NCBI RefSeq assembly: GCF_003243465.1
Contig: NZ_QFQZ01000102.1
Span: forward strand, 1-13,567
Length of the DNA: 13,567 bases
Origin: Caulobacter segnis
Lineage (GTDB): Bacteria; Pseudomonadota; Alphaproteobacteria; Caulobacterales; Caulobacteraceae
Direction of reading: 5' to 3'
Made by a program: the position numbers and the translations under genes
The notes under the pieces: generated by a model
The model's database searches: none
What the model was told of the DNA's origin: nothing
What the model saw: the letters and a program-made list of their open reading frames with translations, nothing else
Shown: positions 6,915 through 13,055 of the stretch, in pieces
Position numbering within the stretch: the stretch's first letter is position 1
Layout: each line of letters starts with the position of its first letter

Positions 6915-8012
6915 ATGCGCGACGGGTTCGAGGACGAGGCGGGCGGCGAGGCCGAGTCGCCGAAGAAGGCGGGGCGCCTGGTCTATCCTTTCGGGACCGC
7001 GCCGGAGCCCGGCTCGGGCGAGGCGGTCGAGGTCGCGCCGGGCGTCCTGTGGCTGCGGATGCCGCTGGGCGGCTCGCTGCAGTTCATCAATGTCTGGGCG
7101 ATCGCGGACGGCGAGGGCTGGGCCATCGTCGACACCGGCGTCCAGACCCGCGAGACCAGCCAGGCCTGGCGGAACGCCTTCGCCGGCGCCCTGGGCGGGC
7201 GGCCGATCACCCGCGTCATCGTCACCCATCTGCACCCGGACCATATCGGCCTGGCCGGCTGGATCACCCGCAAGTTCGACTGTCGCCTGTGGATGACGCG
7301 GCTCGAATATTTCCAGTGCCGGATGCTGGTGGCCGACACCGGCCGCGAGGCGCCCGAGGACGGGGTCAAGTTCTTCCGCGCCGCCGGCTGGGACGAGGAC
7401 GCCATCGAGAACTACAAGGCGCGCTTCGGCGGCTTCGGCAAGGCGATCTACGCCCTGCCCGACAGCTATCGCCGCCTGAGCGACGGCGAGGATTTCGAGA
7501 TCGGCGGCTGCACCTGGACGGTCGTCACGGGCCAGGGTCACTCGCCCGACCACGCCTGCCTGTGGTGCCCCGAGCTGAATCTGCTGATCTCCGGCGATCA
7601 GGTGCTGCCCCGCATCTCGTCGAACGTCTCGGTGTTCCCGACCGAGCCGGACGCCGATCCGCTGAGCGACTGGCTGCGCTCGCTGGCCAAGGTCAAGGCG
7701 ACCGTGCCCGACGACGTGATCGTCCTGCCGGCCCACAACGATCCGTTCGAGGGCCTGCACACGCGGATCGACGGGCTGATCTCGGGCCATGAGCGGGGCC
7801 TGGCGCGGCTGGAGAAGAAGCTGGCCGAGCCCAAGCGTGTCGTGGACACCTTCGGCGCCTTGTTCGCCCGGCCGATCGGGCCGGACCTGCTGGGCATGGC
7901 GACCGGCGAGGCCCTGGCGCACCTCAACTGCCTGATCCGCCGGGACCGCGTTCATCGGCGGACGGACGACGAGGGCGTGGCCTGGTACGCGGCCTCGTCC
8001 GGCGAGGCCTGA
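6915..8012 (+). CDS. MBL-fold metallo-hydrolase (LACTB2/glyoxalase II-like)
   Basis: 365 residues. All metallo-beta-lactamase-fold metal ligands are visible: His105-x-His107-x-Asp109-His110 in THLHPDH, His209 in GQGHSPDH, Asp228 in SGDQV and His274 in PAHN, so a two-metal active site is expected. The C-terminal 80 or so residues (from about 285) look like the winged-helix-like tail of LACTB2-type proteins. By family it hydrolyses a thioester, phosphodiester or other ester; the neighbouring CoA-linked genes make a thioesterase-like role attractive, but that is inference. ATG 6915 is preceded by GGAAGGGGA (6902-6910). It starts a run of same-strand genes but is separated from the MarR gene by its own operator/promoter, so it is probably not obligatorily co-transcribed. 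Confidence 0.88.
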   Translation: MRDGFEDEAGGEAESPKKAGRLVYPFGTAPEPGSGEAVEVAPGVLWLRMPLGGSLQFINVWAIADGEGWAIVDTGVQTRETSQAWRNAFAGALGGRPITRVIVTHLHPDHIGLAGWITRKFDCRLWMTRLEYFQCRMLVADTGREAPEDGVKFFRAAGWDEDAIENYKARFGGFGKAIYALPDSYRRLSDGEDFEIGGCTWTVVTGQGHSPDHACLWCPELNLLISGDQVLPRISSNVSVFPTEPDADPLSDWLRSLAKVKATVPDDVIVLPAHNDPFEGLHTRIDGLISGHERGLARLEKKLAEPKRVVDTFGALFARPIGPDLLGMATGEALAHLNCLIRRDRVHRRTDDEGVAWYAASSGEA

Positions 8013-8046
8013 AAACAGCTGTTTGACATTTCGCGTGCGAAGCATC
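8013..8046 (+). promoter_or_regulatory. Promoter with palindromic operator in front of the MarR gene
   Basis: A perfect 12-bp palindrome, AAACAGCTGTTT (8013-8024), starts one base after the MBL stop codon and overlaps a consensus TTGACA (8023-8028). A -10-like GAAGCATC (8039-8046) follows. A dimeric regulator bound to the palindrome would block the -35, the usual MarR autorepression layout. The expected start point falls at or a few bases before ATG 8058. Confidence 0.6.
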
Positions 8047-8057
8047 ACGCTCGGCCC

Positions 8058-8498
8058 ATGCCCGTCGCGCAAGACCGCCGCCTGATCTTCCTGCTCAACG
8101 CCGGCCATCGGCGCGTGCAGCGCTGGCTGGAGGTCAGGATGGCGGCCAAGGGCGGCCTGACCGCCGCCCAGTCGGGCGTGCTGTTCTATCTCGGCGAACG
8201 CGACGGCGCCCTGATCGGCGAGGCGGCGGACGCCCTGGACCTGGCGCCCTCGGCGATGACCGGCCTGGTCGATCGGATGGCCAAGGCCGAACTGGTCGAG
8301 CGGCGGACAGATCCCAAGGATGGCCGGGCCATGCGCCTGCATCTGACCGACAAGGGCCGTGCGGCGCGGGAAGAGGCCAAGACGGGGCTTCACGGCCTCA
8401 AGGCCCAGCTCGTCGAGGGCTTCACCGACGACGAAATCGACGTGGTCGCCCGCTGGCTGGCCAGCCTGCAGACCAAGTTCCCCAAGGGAGACGCATGA
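8058..8498 (+). CDS. MarR-family transcriptional regulator
   Basis: 146 residues, normal for MarR. The dimerisation helices are at the two ends. The winged helix-turn-helix covers roughly 33-100, with the recognition helix around PSAMTGLVDRMAKA (64-77) and the wing containing Asp85, Arg90 and the family-typical RTDPKDGRAMRLHLTDKG pattern. MarR proteins usually repress themselves and adjacent catabolic or efflux genes and release DNA on binding an aromatic or CoA-type ligand. A palindrome overlapping the -35 lies immediately upstream. There is no Shine-Dalgarno sequence before ATG 8058 and the predicted start of transcription is within a few bases, so a leaderless message is plausible. The next gene starts one base after this stop, so they are co-transcribed and probably translationally linked. 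Confidence 0.9.
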   Translation: MPVAQDRRLIFLLNAGHRRVQRWLEVRMAAKGGLTAAQSGVLFYLGERDGALIGEAADALDLAPSAMTGLVDRMAKAELVERRTDPKDGRAMRLHLTDKGRAAREEAKTGLHGLKAQLVEGFTDDEIDVVARWLASLQTKFPKGDA

Positions 8499-8499
8499 C

Positions 8500-9270
8500 A
8501 TGACGGACCTCGTGAAGGTCGAGATCGAGGCGGGGGTCATGACCCTCACCCTGGCGCGGCCGGAGAAGAAGAACGCGCTGTCCAACGCCATGTACGGCGC
8601 GCTGGCCGACGGCCTGGAGCGGGCGGAGACCGATCCGGCGGTCCGGGTCGTGGTCTTCCAGGCCGACGGCGACAGCTTCACGGCCGGCAACGACCTGCAG
8701 GACTTCGCCGCCCAGGCCACCGGCGCCTTCACCGGCGAGCGCCATGTGTGGCGGTTCCTGAAGGCCCTGGCCCACGCCACCCGGCCGCTGGTCGCCGCCG
8801 TCCAGGGCCAGGCGGTCGGCGTCGGCACGACCATGCTGCTGCACTGCGACCTCGTCTATGTCACGCCGGACGCGCGGCTGACCGTGCCGTTCGTCAACCT
8901 GGCCCTGGTGCCGGAAGCCGCCTCCAGCTGGCTCTTGCCGGCCCGCGTCGGCCACGCCCGCGCCTACGCCATGTTCGCCCTGGGCGAGGCGGTGGACGGG
9001 GCGACGGCCGTGGCCTGGGGTCTCGCCAACGCCGCCGTCGAGGCCGGCGACCTGCGGGCCCGCGCCCGGGCCGCCGCCGACCAGCTGGCCAAGCGTCCGC
9101 TGGGCGCCCTGACCACCACCAAGCGCCTGATGCGCGACGCCGAGAAGATCGCCGCCCTGATGGACGTCGAGGGCGCCGAGTTCGCCGCCCGCCTGCAGAC
9201 CGCCGAGGCGCGCGAGGCGTTCACGGCCTTCATGGAACGCAGACCCGCGGACTTCTCCAAGGTTCAATAG
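8500..9270 (+). CDS. Enoyl-CoA hydratase/isomerase family protein (crotonase fold)
   Basis: 256 residues, the usual length for a single-domain crotonase. Oxyanion-hole segments are SFTAGNDL (59-66) and GQAVGVGTT (103-111). The acidic residue seen is Glu139 in LVPEAASSW, which aligns with the catalytic Glu of the delta3,delta2-enoyl-CoA isomerase (ECI2-type, PExxSS) pattern. The other Glu of classical enoyl-CoA hydratases (at the start of the FxxPE-like segment) is replaced by a hydrophobic stretch (LTVPFVNLA). Isomerase or another crotonase reaction is therefore more likely than plain hydration; this is inference from motifs. ATG 8500 has AAGGGAG (8484-8490) nine bases upstream and lies one base beyond the MarR stop. 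An overlapping out-of-frame ATG at 8495 was discarded. Confidence 0.88.
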   Translation: MTDLVKVEIEAGVMTLTLARPEKKNALSNAMYGALADGLERAETDPAVRVVVFQADGDSFTAGNDLQDFAAQATGAFTGERHVWRFLKALAHATRPLVAAVQGQAVGVGTTMLLHCDLVYVTPDARLTVPFVNLALVPEAASSWLLPARVGHARAYAMFALGEAVDGATAVAWGLANAAVEAGDLRARARAAADQLAKRPLGALTTTKRLMRDAEKIAALMDVEGAEFAARLQTAEAREAFTAFMERRPADFSKVQ

Positions 9271-9274
9271 AAAC

Positions 9275-9374
9275 TGTCATCCCGGGCGAAGCGCAGCGGA
9301 GACCCGGGACCACAAAAGGTTCAGAGTGTCCGGCGGTCTCGGCTCGGCGCGCTGCGCGCTTGGCCGGGATGACA
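9275..9374. repeat. Extragenic palindromic repeat, copy 2, inside the MarR-SDR gene run
   Basis: A 100-bp element with the same perfect ends as copy 1, TGTCATCCCGG (9275-9285) and CCGGGATGACA (9364-9374). The stem continues imperfectly inward: AAGCGCAGCG near 9289-9298 faces CGCTGCGCGCTT near 9350-9361. It begins four bases after the stop codon of the enoyl-CoA hydratase gene and ends 22 bases before the next start codon, leaving that gene's GGGAGGA ribosome site intact. In RNA it would form a long hairpin between two cistrons. Confidence 0.85.
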
Positions 9375-9396
9375 GATCATAAAGCGGGAGGATCGC

Positions 9397-10368
9397 ATGG
9401 CGGATCGGATCACCTCGCCCTTCGGGGCCAAGTCGACGGCGCGCGAGGTGGTGGCGGGCCATGATCTGTCGGGCAAGGTGGCGATCGTCACCGGCGCGGC
9501 CACCGGCATCGGCGTCGAGACGGCGCGGGCCCTGGCGCTGGCCGGGGCGGAGGTGATCATCGCCGCCCGCAAGCCGGAGCTGGGCGAAGAGGTCGCCAAC
9601 CAGATCAACGAAGAGGTCGGCCTGAAGCGGGTCAGCTTCGGCCTGCTGGACCTGTCGAGCCTGGAGGCCGTGCGCCACTTCGCCCATCGCTGGGGCGACC
9701 GGCGGCTGAACCTTCTGATCAACAACGCCGGGGTCATGGCCTGCCCGCTGGCGCGCACGGTCGATGGGCTGGAGATGCAGATCGGCACCAACCACTTCGG
9801 CCACTTCCTGCTGTCGGTGCTGCTGGCGCCGAACCTGGTCGACGGCGCGGCGCATTCGGGCCACCGCTCGCGGCTGGTGTCGCTGTCCTCGATCGGCCAT
9901 CGCCGCTCGCCGATGAACTTCGAGGATCCGAACTACCTGACCCGGCCCTACGACAAGTGGGAGGCCTACGGCCAGGCCAAGACGGCCAACAGCCTGTTCG
10001 CGCTCGGCTTCGACAAGCGGTTCAGCGACAAGGGCGTCAACGCCAACGCCGTCATGCCGGGCGGCATCATGACCCCGCTGCAGCGCCACTTGCCCATCGA
10101 GGAGCAGCGGGCCCTGGGCTGGCTGGACGAGAACGACCAGCCGCGCGAGGGCTTCAAGACCACCGAGCAGGGCGCGGCCACCAGCGTCTGGGCCGCCGTG
10201 GGCGACGAATTGGAGGGGATCGGCGGGCTCTATCTGGAGGATTGCAACCAGGCGGTCCCGTGGAGCAAGGAGCAGCCCTGGGTCGGCGTCATGCCCCACG
10301 CCCTCGACCCCGAGGCGGCCGAGCGGCTGTGGGCCCTTTCGGTCGAGACCACCGGCGCCGGCGCCTAA
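9397..10368 (+). CDS. Short-chain dehydrogenase/reductase, retinol dehydrogenase/WWOX-like
   Basis: 323 residues, longer than a classical 250-residue SDR and typical of the retinol-dehydrogenase-like group. Cofactor motif TGAATGIG at 32-39, NNAG at 109-112, catalytic Ser around 164-165 (LVSLSS), and Tyr191-x3-Lys195 in YGQAK. The basic residues of AARKP (56-60) after the second strand favour NADP(H). It would oxidise an alcohol or reduce a carbonyl on a lipophilic substrate, which is not identifiable. ATG 9397 has GGGAGGA (9386-9392) just upstream. The 126-bp gap to the previous gene is almost filled by a palindromic repeat; the following SDR starts 16 bases after this stop, so these two are an operon pair. 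Confidence 0.88.
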   Translation: MADRITSPFGAKSTAREVVAGHDLSGKVAIVTGAATGIGVETARALALAGAEVIIAARKPELGEEVANQINEEVGLKRVSFGLLDLSSLEAVRHFAHRWGDRRLNLLINNAGVMACPLARTVDGLEMQIGTNHFGHFLLSVLLAPNLVDGAAHSGHRSRLVSLSSIGHRRSPMNFEDPNYLTRPYDKWEAYGQAKTANSLFALGFDKRFSDKGVNANAVMPGGIMTPLQRHLPIEEQRALGWLDENDQPREGFKTTEQGAATSVWAAVGDELEGIGGLYLEDCNQAVPWSKEQPWVGVMPHALDPEAAERLWALSVETTGAGA

Positions 10369-10384
10369 TTCGGAGACCAAAGCC

Positions 10385-11242
10385 ATGAGCCTGAAGGGCA
10401 AGACCCTGTTCGTCACCGGCGCCTCGCGGGGCATCGGTCTCGCTATCGCCCTGCGCGCCGCGCGCGACGGGGCCAACATCGTGGTCGCGGCCAAGACCGC
10501 CGAGGCCCATCCCAAGCTGCCCGGCACCATCCACACCGCCGCCGCCGAGATCGAGGCGGCGGGCGGCAAGGCCCTGCCGCTGGTCGTCGACGTCCGCGAC
10601 GAGGCCAATGTCCAGGAGGCGGTCGAGAAGGCCGTCGCCACGTTCGGCGGGATCGACATCTGCGTGAACAACGCCTCGGCCATCTCGCTGACCGGCACGC
10701 TGTCGACCGACATGAAGCGCTACGACCTGATGCACCAGATCAATACGCGCGGCACGTTCCTGACCACCAAGACCTGCATCCCGCACCTGAAGAAGGCCGA
10801 GAATCCGCACGTTCTGATGCTGTCGCCGCCGCTGGACATGTCGCCGCGCTGGTTCGGGCCGCACGTGGCCTACACCATGGCCAAGTTTGGCATGTCGATG
10901 TGCGTGCTGGGCATGGCCGAGGAGTTCAAGGCCGACGGGATCGCCTTCAACGCCCTGTGGCCGCGCACCGGCATCGCCACCGCCGCCATCCAGTTCGCCC
11001 TGGCCGGCGAGGAGGGCCTGCGCCACTGCCGCACGCCGCAGATCATGGCCGACGCGGCCCATGCGATCTTCAACAAGCCCTCGCGCGATTTCTCGGGCCA
11101 GTTCCTGATCGACGACACCTTCCTGTACGGCGAGGGCGTGCGCGATTTCGATCACTACAAGGTCGACCCGACCGCGGCGCTGATGCCGGACTTCTTCGTG
11201 CCCGAGGACAGCGTCCCGCCGCCGGGGGTGACGATCGGGTGA
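10385..11242 (+). CDS. Short-chain dehydrogenase, HSDL2-like
   Basis: 285 residues. Cofactor motif TGASRGIG at 11-18, NNAS at 95-98 (Ser in place of the usual Gly), Ser147 in MLSPPLDMSP and Tyr163-x3-Lys167 in YTMAK, a 16-residue Ser-Tyr spacing. The SPPL segment, the MSMCVLGMAEEFK stretch and the ALWPRT turn are characteristic of hydroxysteroid dehydrogenase-like protein 2. Animal HSDL2 also carries a C-terminal SCP2 lipid-binding domain, which is absent here; instead a short tail rich in Pro/Asp follows from about residue 255. HSDL2 is linked to fatty acid metabolism, but its substrate is not settled. GGAG (10372-10375) lies nine bases before ATG 10385. It is the last gene of the run; hairpins follow its stop. 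Confidence 0.88.
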   Translation: MSLKGKTLFVTGASRGIGLAIALRAARDGANIVVAAKTAEAHPKLPGTIHTAAAEIEAAGGKALPLVVDVRDEANVQEAVEKAVATFGGIDICVNNASAISLTGTLSTDMKRYDLMHQINTRGTFLTTKTCIPHLKKAENPHVLMLSPPLDMSPRWFGPHVAYTMAKFGMSMCVLGMAEEFKADGIAFNALWPRTGIATAAIQFALAGEEGLRHCRTPQIMADAAHAIFNKPSRDFSGQFLIDDTFLYGEGVRDFDHYKVDPTAALMPDFFVPEDSVPPPGVTIG

Positions 11243-11277
11243 GGGGGGCTGAGCGCCGCCTTTCAGCGCGTGGCGCC

Positions 11278-11295
11278 CCTTCTCCCCGGAGAAGG
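11278..11295 (+). terminator. Possible transcript-end hairpin after the HSDL2-like gene
   Basis: CCTTCTCC (11278-11285) and GGAGAAGG (11288-11295) are perfect reverse complements separated by two bases, so a seven-base-pair stem with a four-base loop is realistic. It begins 36 bases past the SDR stop. It lacks a T-tract, so it may be a Rho-assisted end, an mRNA-stabilising stem or another extragenic palindrome. Confidence 0.3.
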
Positions 11296-11326
11296 AGCCC
11301 TCCTTACATCTCACGGCGAGACGATC

Positions 11327-11453
11327 GCAGGGCTGAGCAGGTCACTCTTGGCTTGCCCTCGGGCCGGCGAAGCCGGTCCCGGGGGACCGCCCTCCGGGCG
11401 GCCGCCGCGCGGCGACGCGGAGCGTCGTCCTTGACTGACCTGCTCAGCCCTGC
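11327..11453. repeat. 127-bp multi-hairpin element closed by a perfect 18-bp inverted repeat
   Basis: GCAGGGCTGAGCAGGTCA (11327-11344) and its exact reverse complement (11436-11453) enclose 91 bases. Within these are three hairpins with three-base loops: an eight-pair stem with one G-T pair at 11361-11368/11372-11379 (loop GAA), a six-pair stem at 11387-11392/11396-11401 (loop TCC) and a six-pair stem at 11413-11418/11422-11427 (loop GGA), plus the self-complementary GCCGCGCGGC at 11404-11413. In RNA this would be a multibranched cloverleaf-like fold. A dispersed extragenic element is the most conservative reading; a structured non-coding RNA or a recombination/transposition end is possible. 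Confidence 0.75.
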
Positions 11454-11479
11454 ACGCTGCAGCCTCCAAGAGATTTAAG

Positions 11480-11511
11480 GATCGCCCCCGACCGGTGGTG
11501 GGGTAGCGATC
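11480..11511. repeat. Hairpin just upstream of the accessory gene
   Basis: GATCGC (11480-11485) is complementary to GCGATC (11506-11511), and inside it CCCC (11486-11489) can pair with GGGG (11500-11503) around an ACC/GGT core. It lies between the multi-hairpin element and the ribosome site of the next gene and has no T-tract. It could be a leader structure or an attenuator. Confidence 0.45.
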
Positions 11512-11562
11512 TCCAGGGCAACTCCGTTGGCTGTCGATGCAGTATTGAGGAGGAAGGGGCTC

Positions 11563-12339
11563 ATGCTCCCAGGGGACAGCTACCTGCGACGCCTACCGGC
11601 GGGTTTGGACAGATACCAGCGGCTAATCGTAGAAAGTCTCGTAACGGCCAGCGACATGGCCTCAGTCGCGCTTGCGCGGCTTGAAAGGGCCGCAATGACG
11701 CTCGACGTTAAGGCTCCGGCGGAAATCTCGCGCCCACTACGAGTTGGAATGCTGTCTGATGCATGGACGGTCGTCGATGCAATTCACGCCAGTCGCCTGC
11801 TCCTAGGCGCGCTGGGAAGCGACCAAGTCAAGGTTTTGGCGGCAGAATATCTAGATCTGACAAAGCCTGCTTGGAGCATGCGAAATGACATGGATCATTT
11901 GCCGCAGAAGTTGGGGAATTTCGCAAGAAGGCGCGGTGTAGTTCAGCCGTTGTACGGCTCGGTACGGTATGTTCGCGCCACGGGGCAGGGCCAATATACC
12001 ATCATTACGCTCCCGTTTGCTTCTGCTGTTGAGGAGTGGGCCGCCCTAATTCTTACGCCAGAAACTATTGTCAGTGAGGGTGTGACATCCATACATCTTG
12101 AGGCATTCGGACATGATTTTGCCCTTCAGCCGGCATGTGAAAATCTCAGGCACCTACTTGAGCAGATCGCTGCGGTTATCGAGCCTATGTTGATAGATGG
12201 GCTAACTAAAGCCTCGGGTGGAGATCCGGAAGAGTTGGCGAAAGCTCTGACACCTCTCGGTATGGATCTAGTCATGAGCTTGAGTTTTCAGCCGCACGCC
12301 GAGGATGTGGCAGGTGTTCCACAAATCACGGCGAGCTAG
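11563..12339 (+). CDS. Unrecognised accessory protein with an Rx4H motif; possible HEPN-type ribonuclease
   Basis: 258 residues with no family I can name. Residues about 15-122 look mainly helical and contain RNDMDH (Arg107 to His112), the Rx4H pattern of HEPN ribonucleases, placed after an amphipathic helix (DAWTVVDAIHASRLLLGAL, 66-84) and followed by a Leu-rich turn, as in HEPN proteins with RNxxEH. Residues about 125-180 look like beta strands, then a helical tail. No signal peptide or membrane segment is seen. ATG 11563 is set by AGGAGG (11548-11553) nine bases upstream; a TTG at 11527 in frame was rejected. Hand counts give G+C of 30/60, 33/60 and 25/60 on three lines in this gene against 42/60 in a neighbouring SDR line, so horizontal acquisition is likely. 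The HEPN reading is inference from one motif and predicted helices. Confidence 0.7.
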   Translation: MLPGDSYLRRLPAGLDRYQRLIVESLVTASDMASVALARLERAAMTLDVKAPAEISRPLRVGMLSDAWTVVDAIHASRLLLGALGSDQVKVLAAEYLDLTKPAWSMRNDMDHLPQKLGNFARRRGVVQPLYGSVRYVRATGQGQYTIITLPFASAVEEWAALILTPETIVSEGVTSIHLEAFGHDFALQPACENLRHLLEQIAAVIEPMLIDGLTKASGGDPEELAKALTPLGMDLVMSLSFQPHAEDVAGVPQITAS

Positions 12340-13019
12340 TCGTTGTTCACCCCCGCCGCCCCCAACCGCTCCCACCCGTCAAAGAGCGGAAACCGCTCCG
12401 CCCAGAACGCCTCCAGCCTCGGATCGGCGTCCACCCGCTTCACCACCTCGCTCATCTTCGGCGCGGCCTCGTAGAAGCGCACCCGCCGAGGCCCCCAGCG
12501 GCTCAGCACCGTGACGTAGAGGTCCAGCACCGTCAGCTCCTCGCCCAGCAGGTATCGCCCCGGCGTGATCTGGCTGTCCATCATCCGCCAGCAGTCGACG
12601 ATCCGGTCCTTGATCGCGGCCTTGGCCATCGCCTGCAGCGCCTCGTCGTCACCCACGAGCCGCGCGGGCGCGTCGCTGATCCAGTAGAGCGAATAGATCG
12701 AGGCCGGGATGAAGGTCATCCAGCGCAGGAACTGGGCGCGGGCCGGATCGTCGATGGCGGGGGCGAGGCGCGCGGCCGGATGGCGGTCGGCCAGCCAGAT
12801 CAGGATGGCGGCGCTTTCGGTGATGGTTTCGCCGTCGGGGGTGACCAGCGCCGGAATCTGCTTAAGGGGATTGATCGCCGCGACCTTGGCCGCTTCCGCT
12901 TCGCCGTGCCAGGTGGGAGCCTCGATCACCTCAAAAGGCAATCCGATCAAGGTCATGGCGGCCTCGACTGGCACGCCGCCCGAGCCGAGGGCGCTGAAAA
13001 TCCGGAACGGCTTGTCCAC
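12336..13019 (-). CDS. Glutathione S-transferase family protein
   Basis: 227 residues. The N-terminal thioredoxin-like domain (about 4-82) shows the candidate catalytic Ser region SALGSGGVPVE (9-19), the cis-Pro loop NPLKQIPAL (50-58) and the glutathione gamma-Glu binding ESAAILIWLADRHP from Glu68. The C-terminal helical domain (about 90-220) has the N-capping box in ELTVLDLYVT. It would conjugate or reduce small electrophiles with glutathione in the cytosol; the specific substrate is unknown. The start is GTG 13019, with GGGGAGG just upstream (GGAGG complement of 13024-13028); no better in-frame ATG exists. Its stop overlaps that of the convergent accessory gene, the two sharing CTAG at 12336-12339. 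It is divergent from nrdB across 134 bases. Confidence 0.88.
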   Translation of the reverse strand: MDKPFRIFSALGSGGVPVEAAMTLIGLPFEVIEAPTWHGEAEAAKVAAINPLKQIPALVTPDGETITESAAILIWLADRHPAARLAPAIDDPARAQFLRWMTFIPASIYSLYWISDAPARLVGDDEALQAMAKAAIKDRIVDCWRMMDSQITPGRYLLGEELTVLDLYVTVLSRWGPRRVRFYEAAPKMSEVVKRVDADPRLEAFWAERFPLFDGWERLGAAGVNND

Positions 13020-13055
13020 AGAACCTCCCCTATGTTGTGGCTGAGGCCCATTGTC

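Larger units (their letters stand above)
11243..11562. other. 320-bp gene-free region rich in hairpins between the SDR operon and the accessory gene
   Basis: No coding sequence is supported. From left to right it holds a G-rich imperfect hairpin zone (11243-11277), the CCTTCTCC/GGAGAAGG stem (11278-11295), the 127-bp multi-hairpin element (11327-11453), a GATCGC/GCGATC hairpin (11480-11511) and the AGGAGG ribosome site of the next gene (11548-11553). No strong promoter was recognised for the next gene. Base composition becomes AT-richer from about 11460 onward, marking the likely left edge of the accessory insert. Confidence 0.6.

Noticed and set aside
6822..8834. 670-codon open frame on the minus strand across the MBL, MarR and hydratase genes
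   Set aside because: It has no recognisable motif, a skewed His/Gln/Arg/Gly composition, and lies antisense to three genes with clear catalytic or DNA-binding motifs.
9277..10713. Long minus-strand open frame opposite the two SDR genes
   Set aside because: Antisense to genuine SDR motifs; no family features or ribosome site.
11278..11295. Strong intrinsic terminator after the HSDL2-like gene
   Set aside because: The stem is perfect, but there is no T-tract on either strand directly after it. Kept only as a low-confidence transcript-end hairpin.
11327..11453. CRISPR repeat or tRNA-like gene
   Set aside because: No regularly spaced direct repeats, and the stems do not fit tRNA arm lengths or anticodon positions; one closing inverted repeat with short hairpins instead.
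11527..11562. TTG start 12 codons upstream for the accessory protein
   Set aside because: The strong AGGAGG at 11548-11553 would lie inside the coding sequence and is ideally spaced for ATG 11563.
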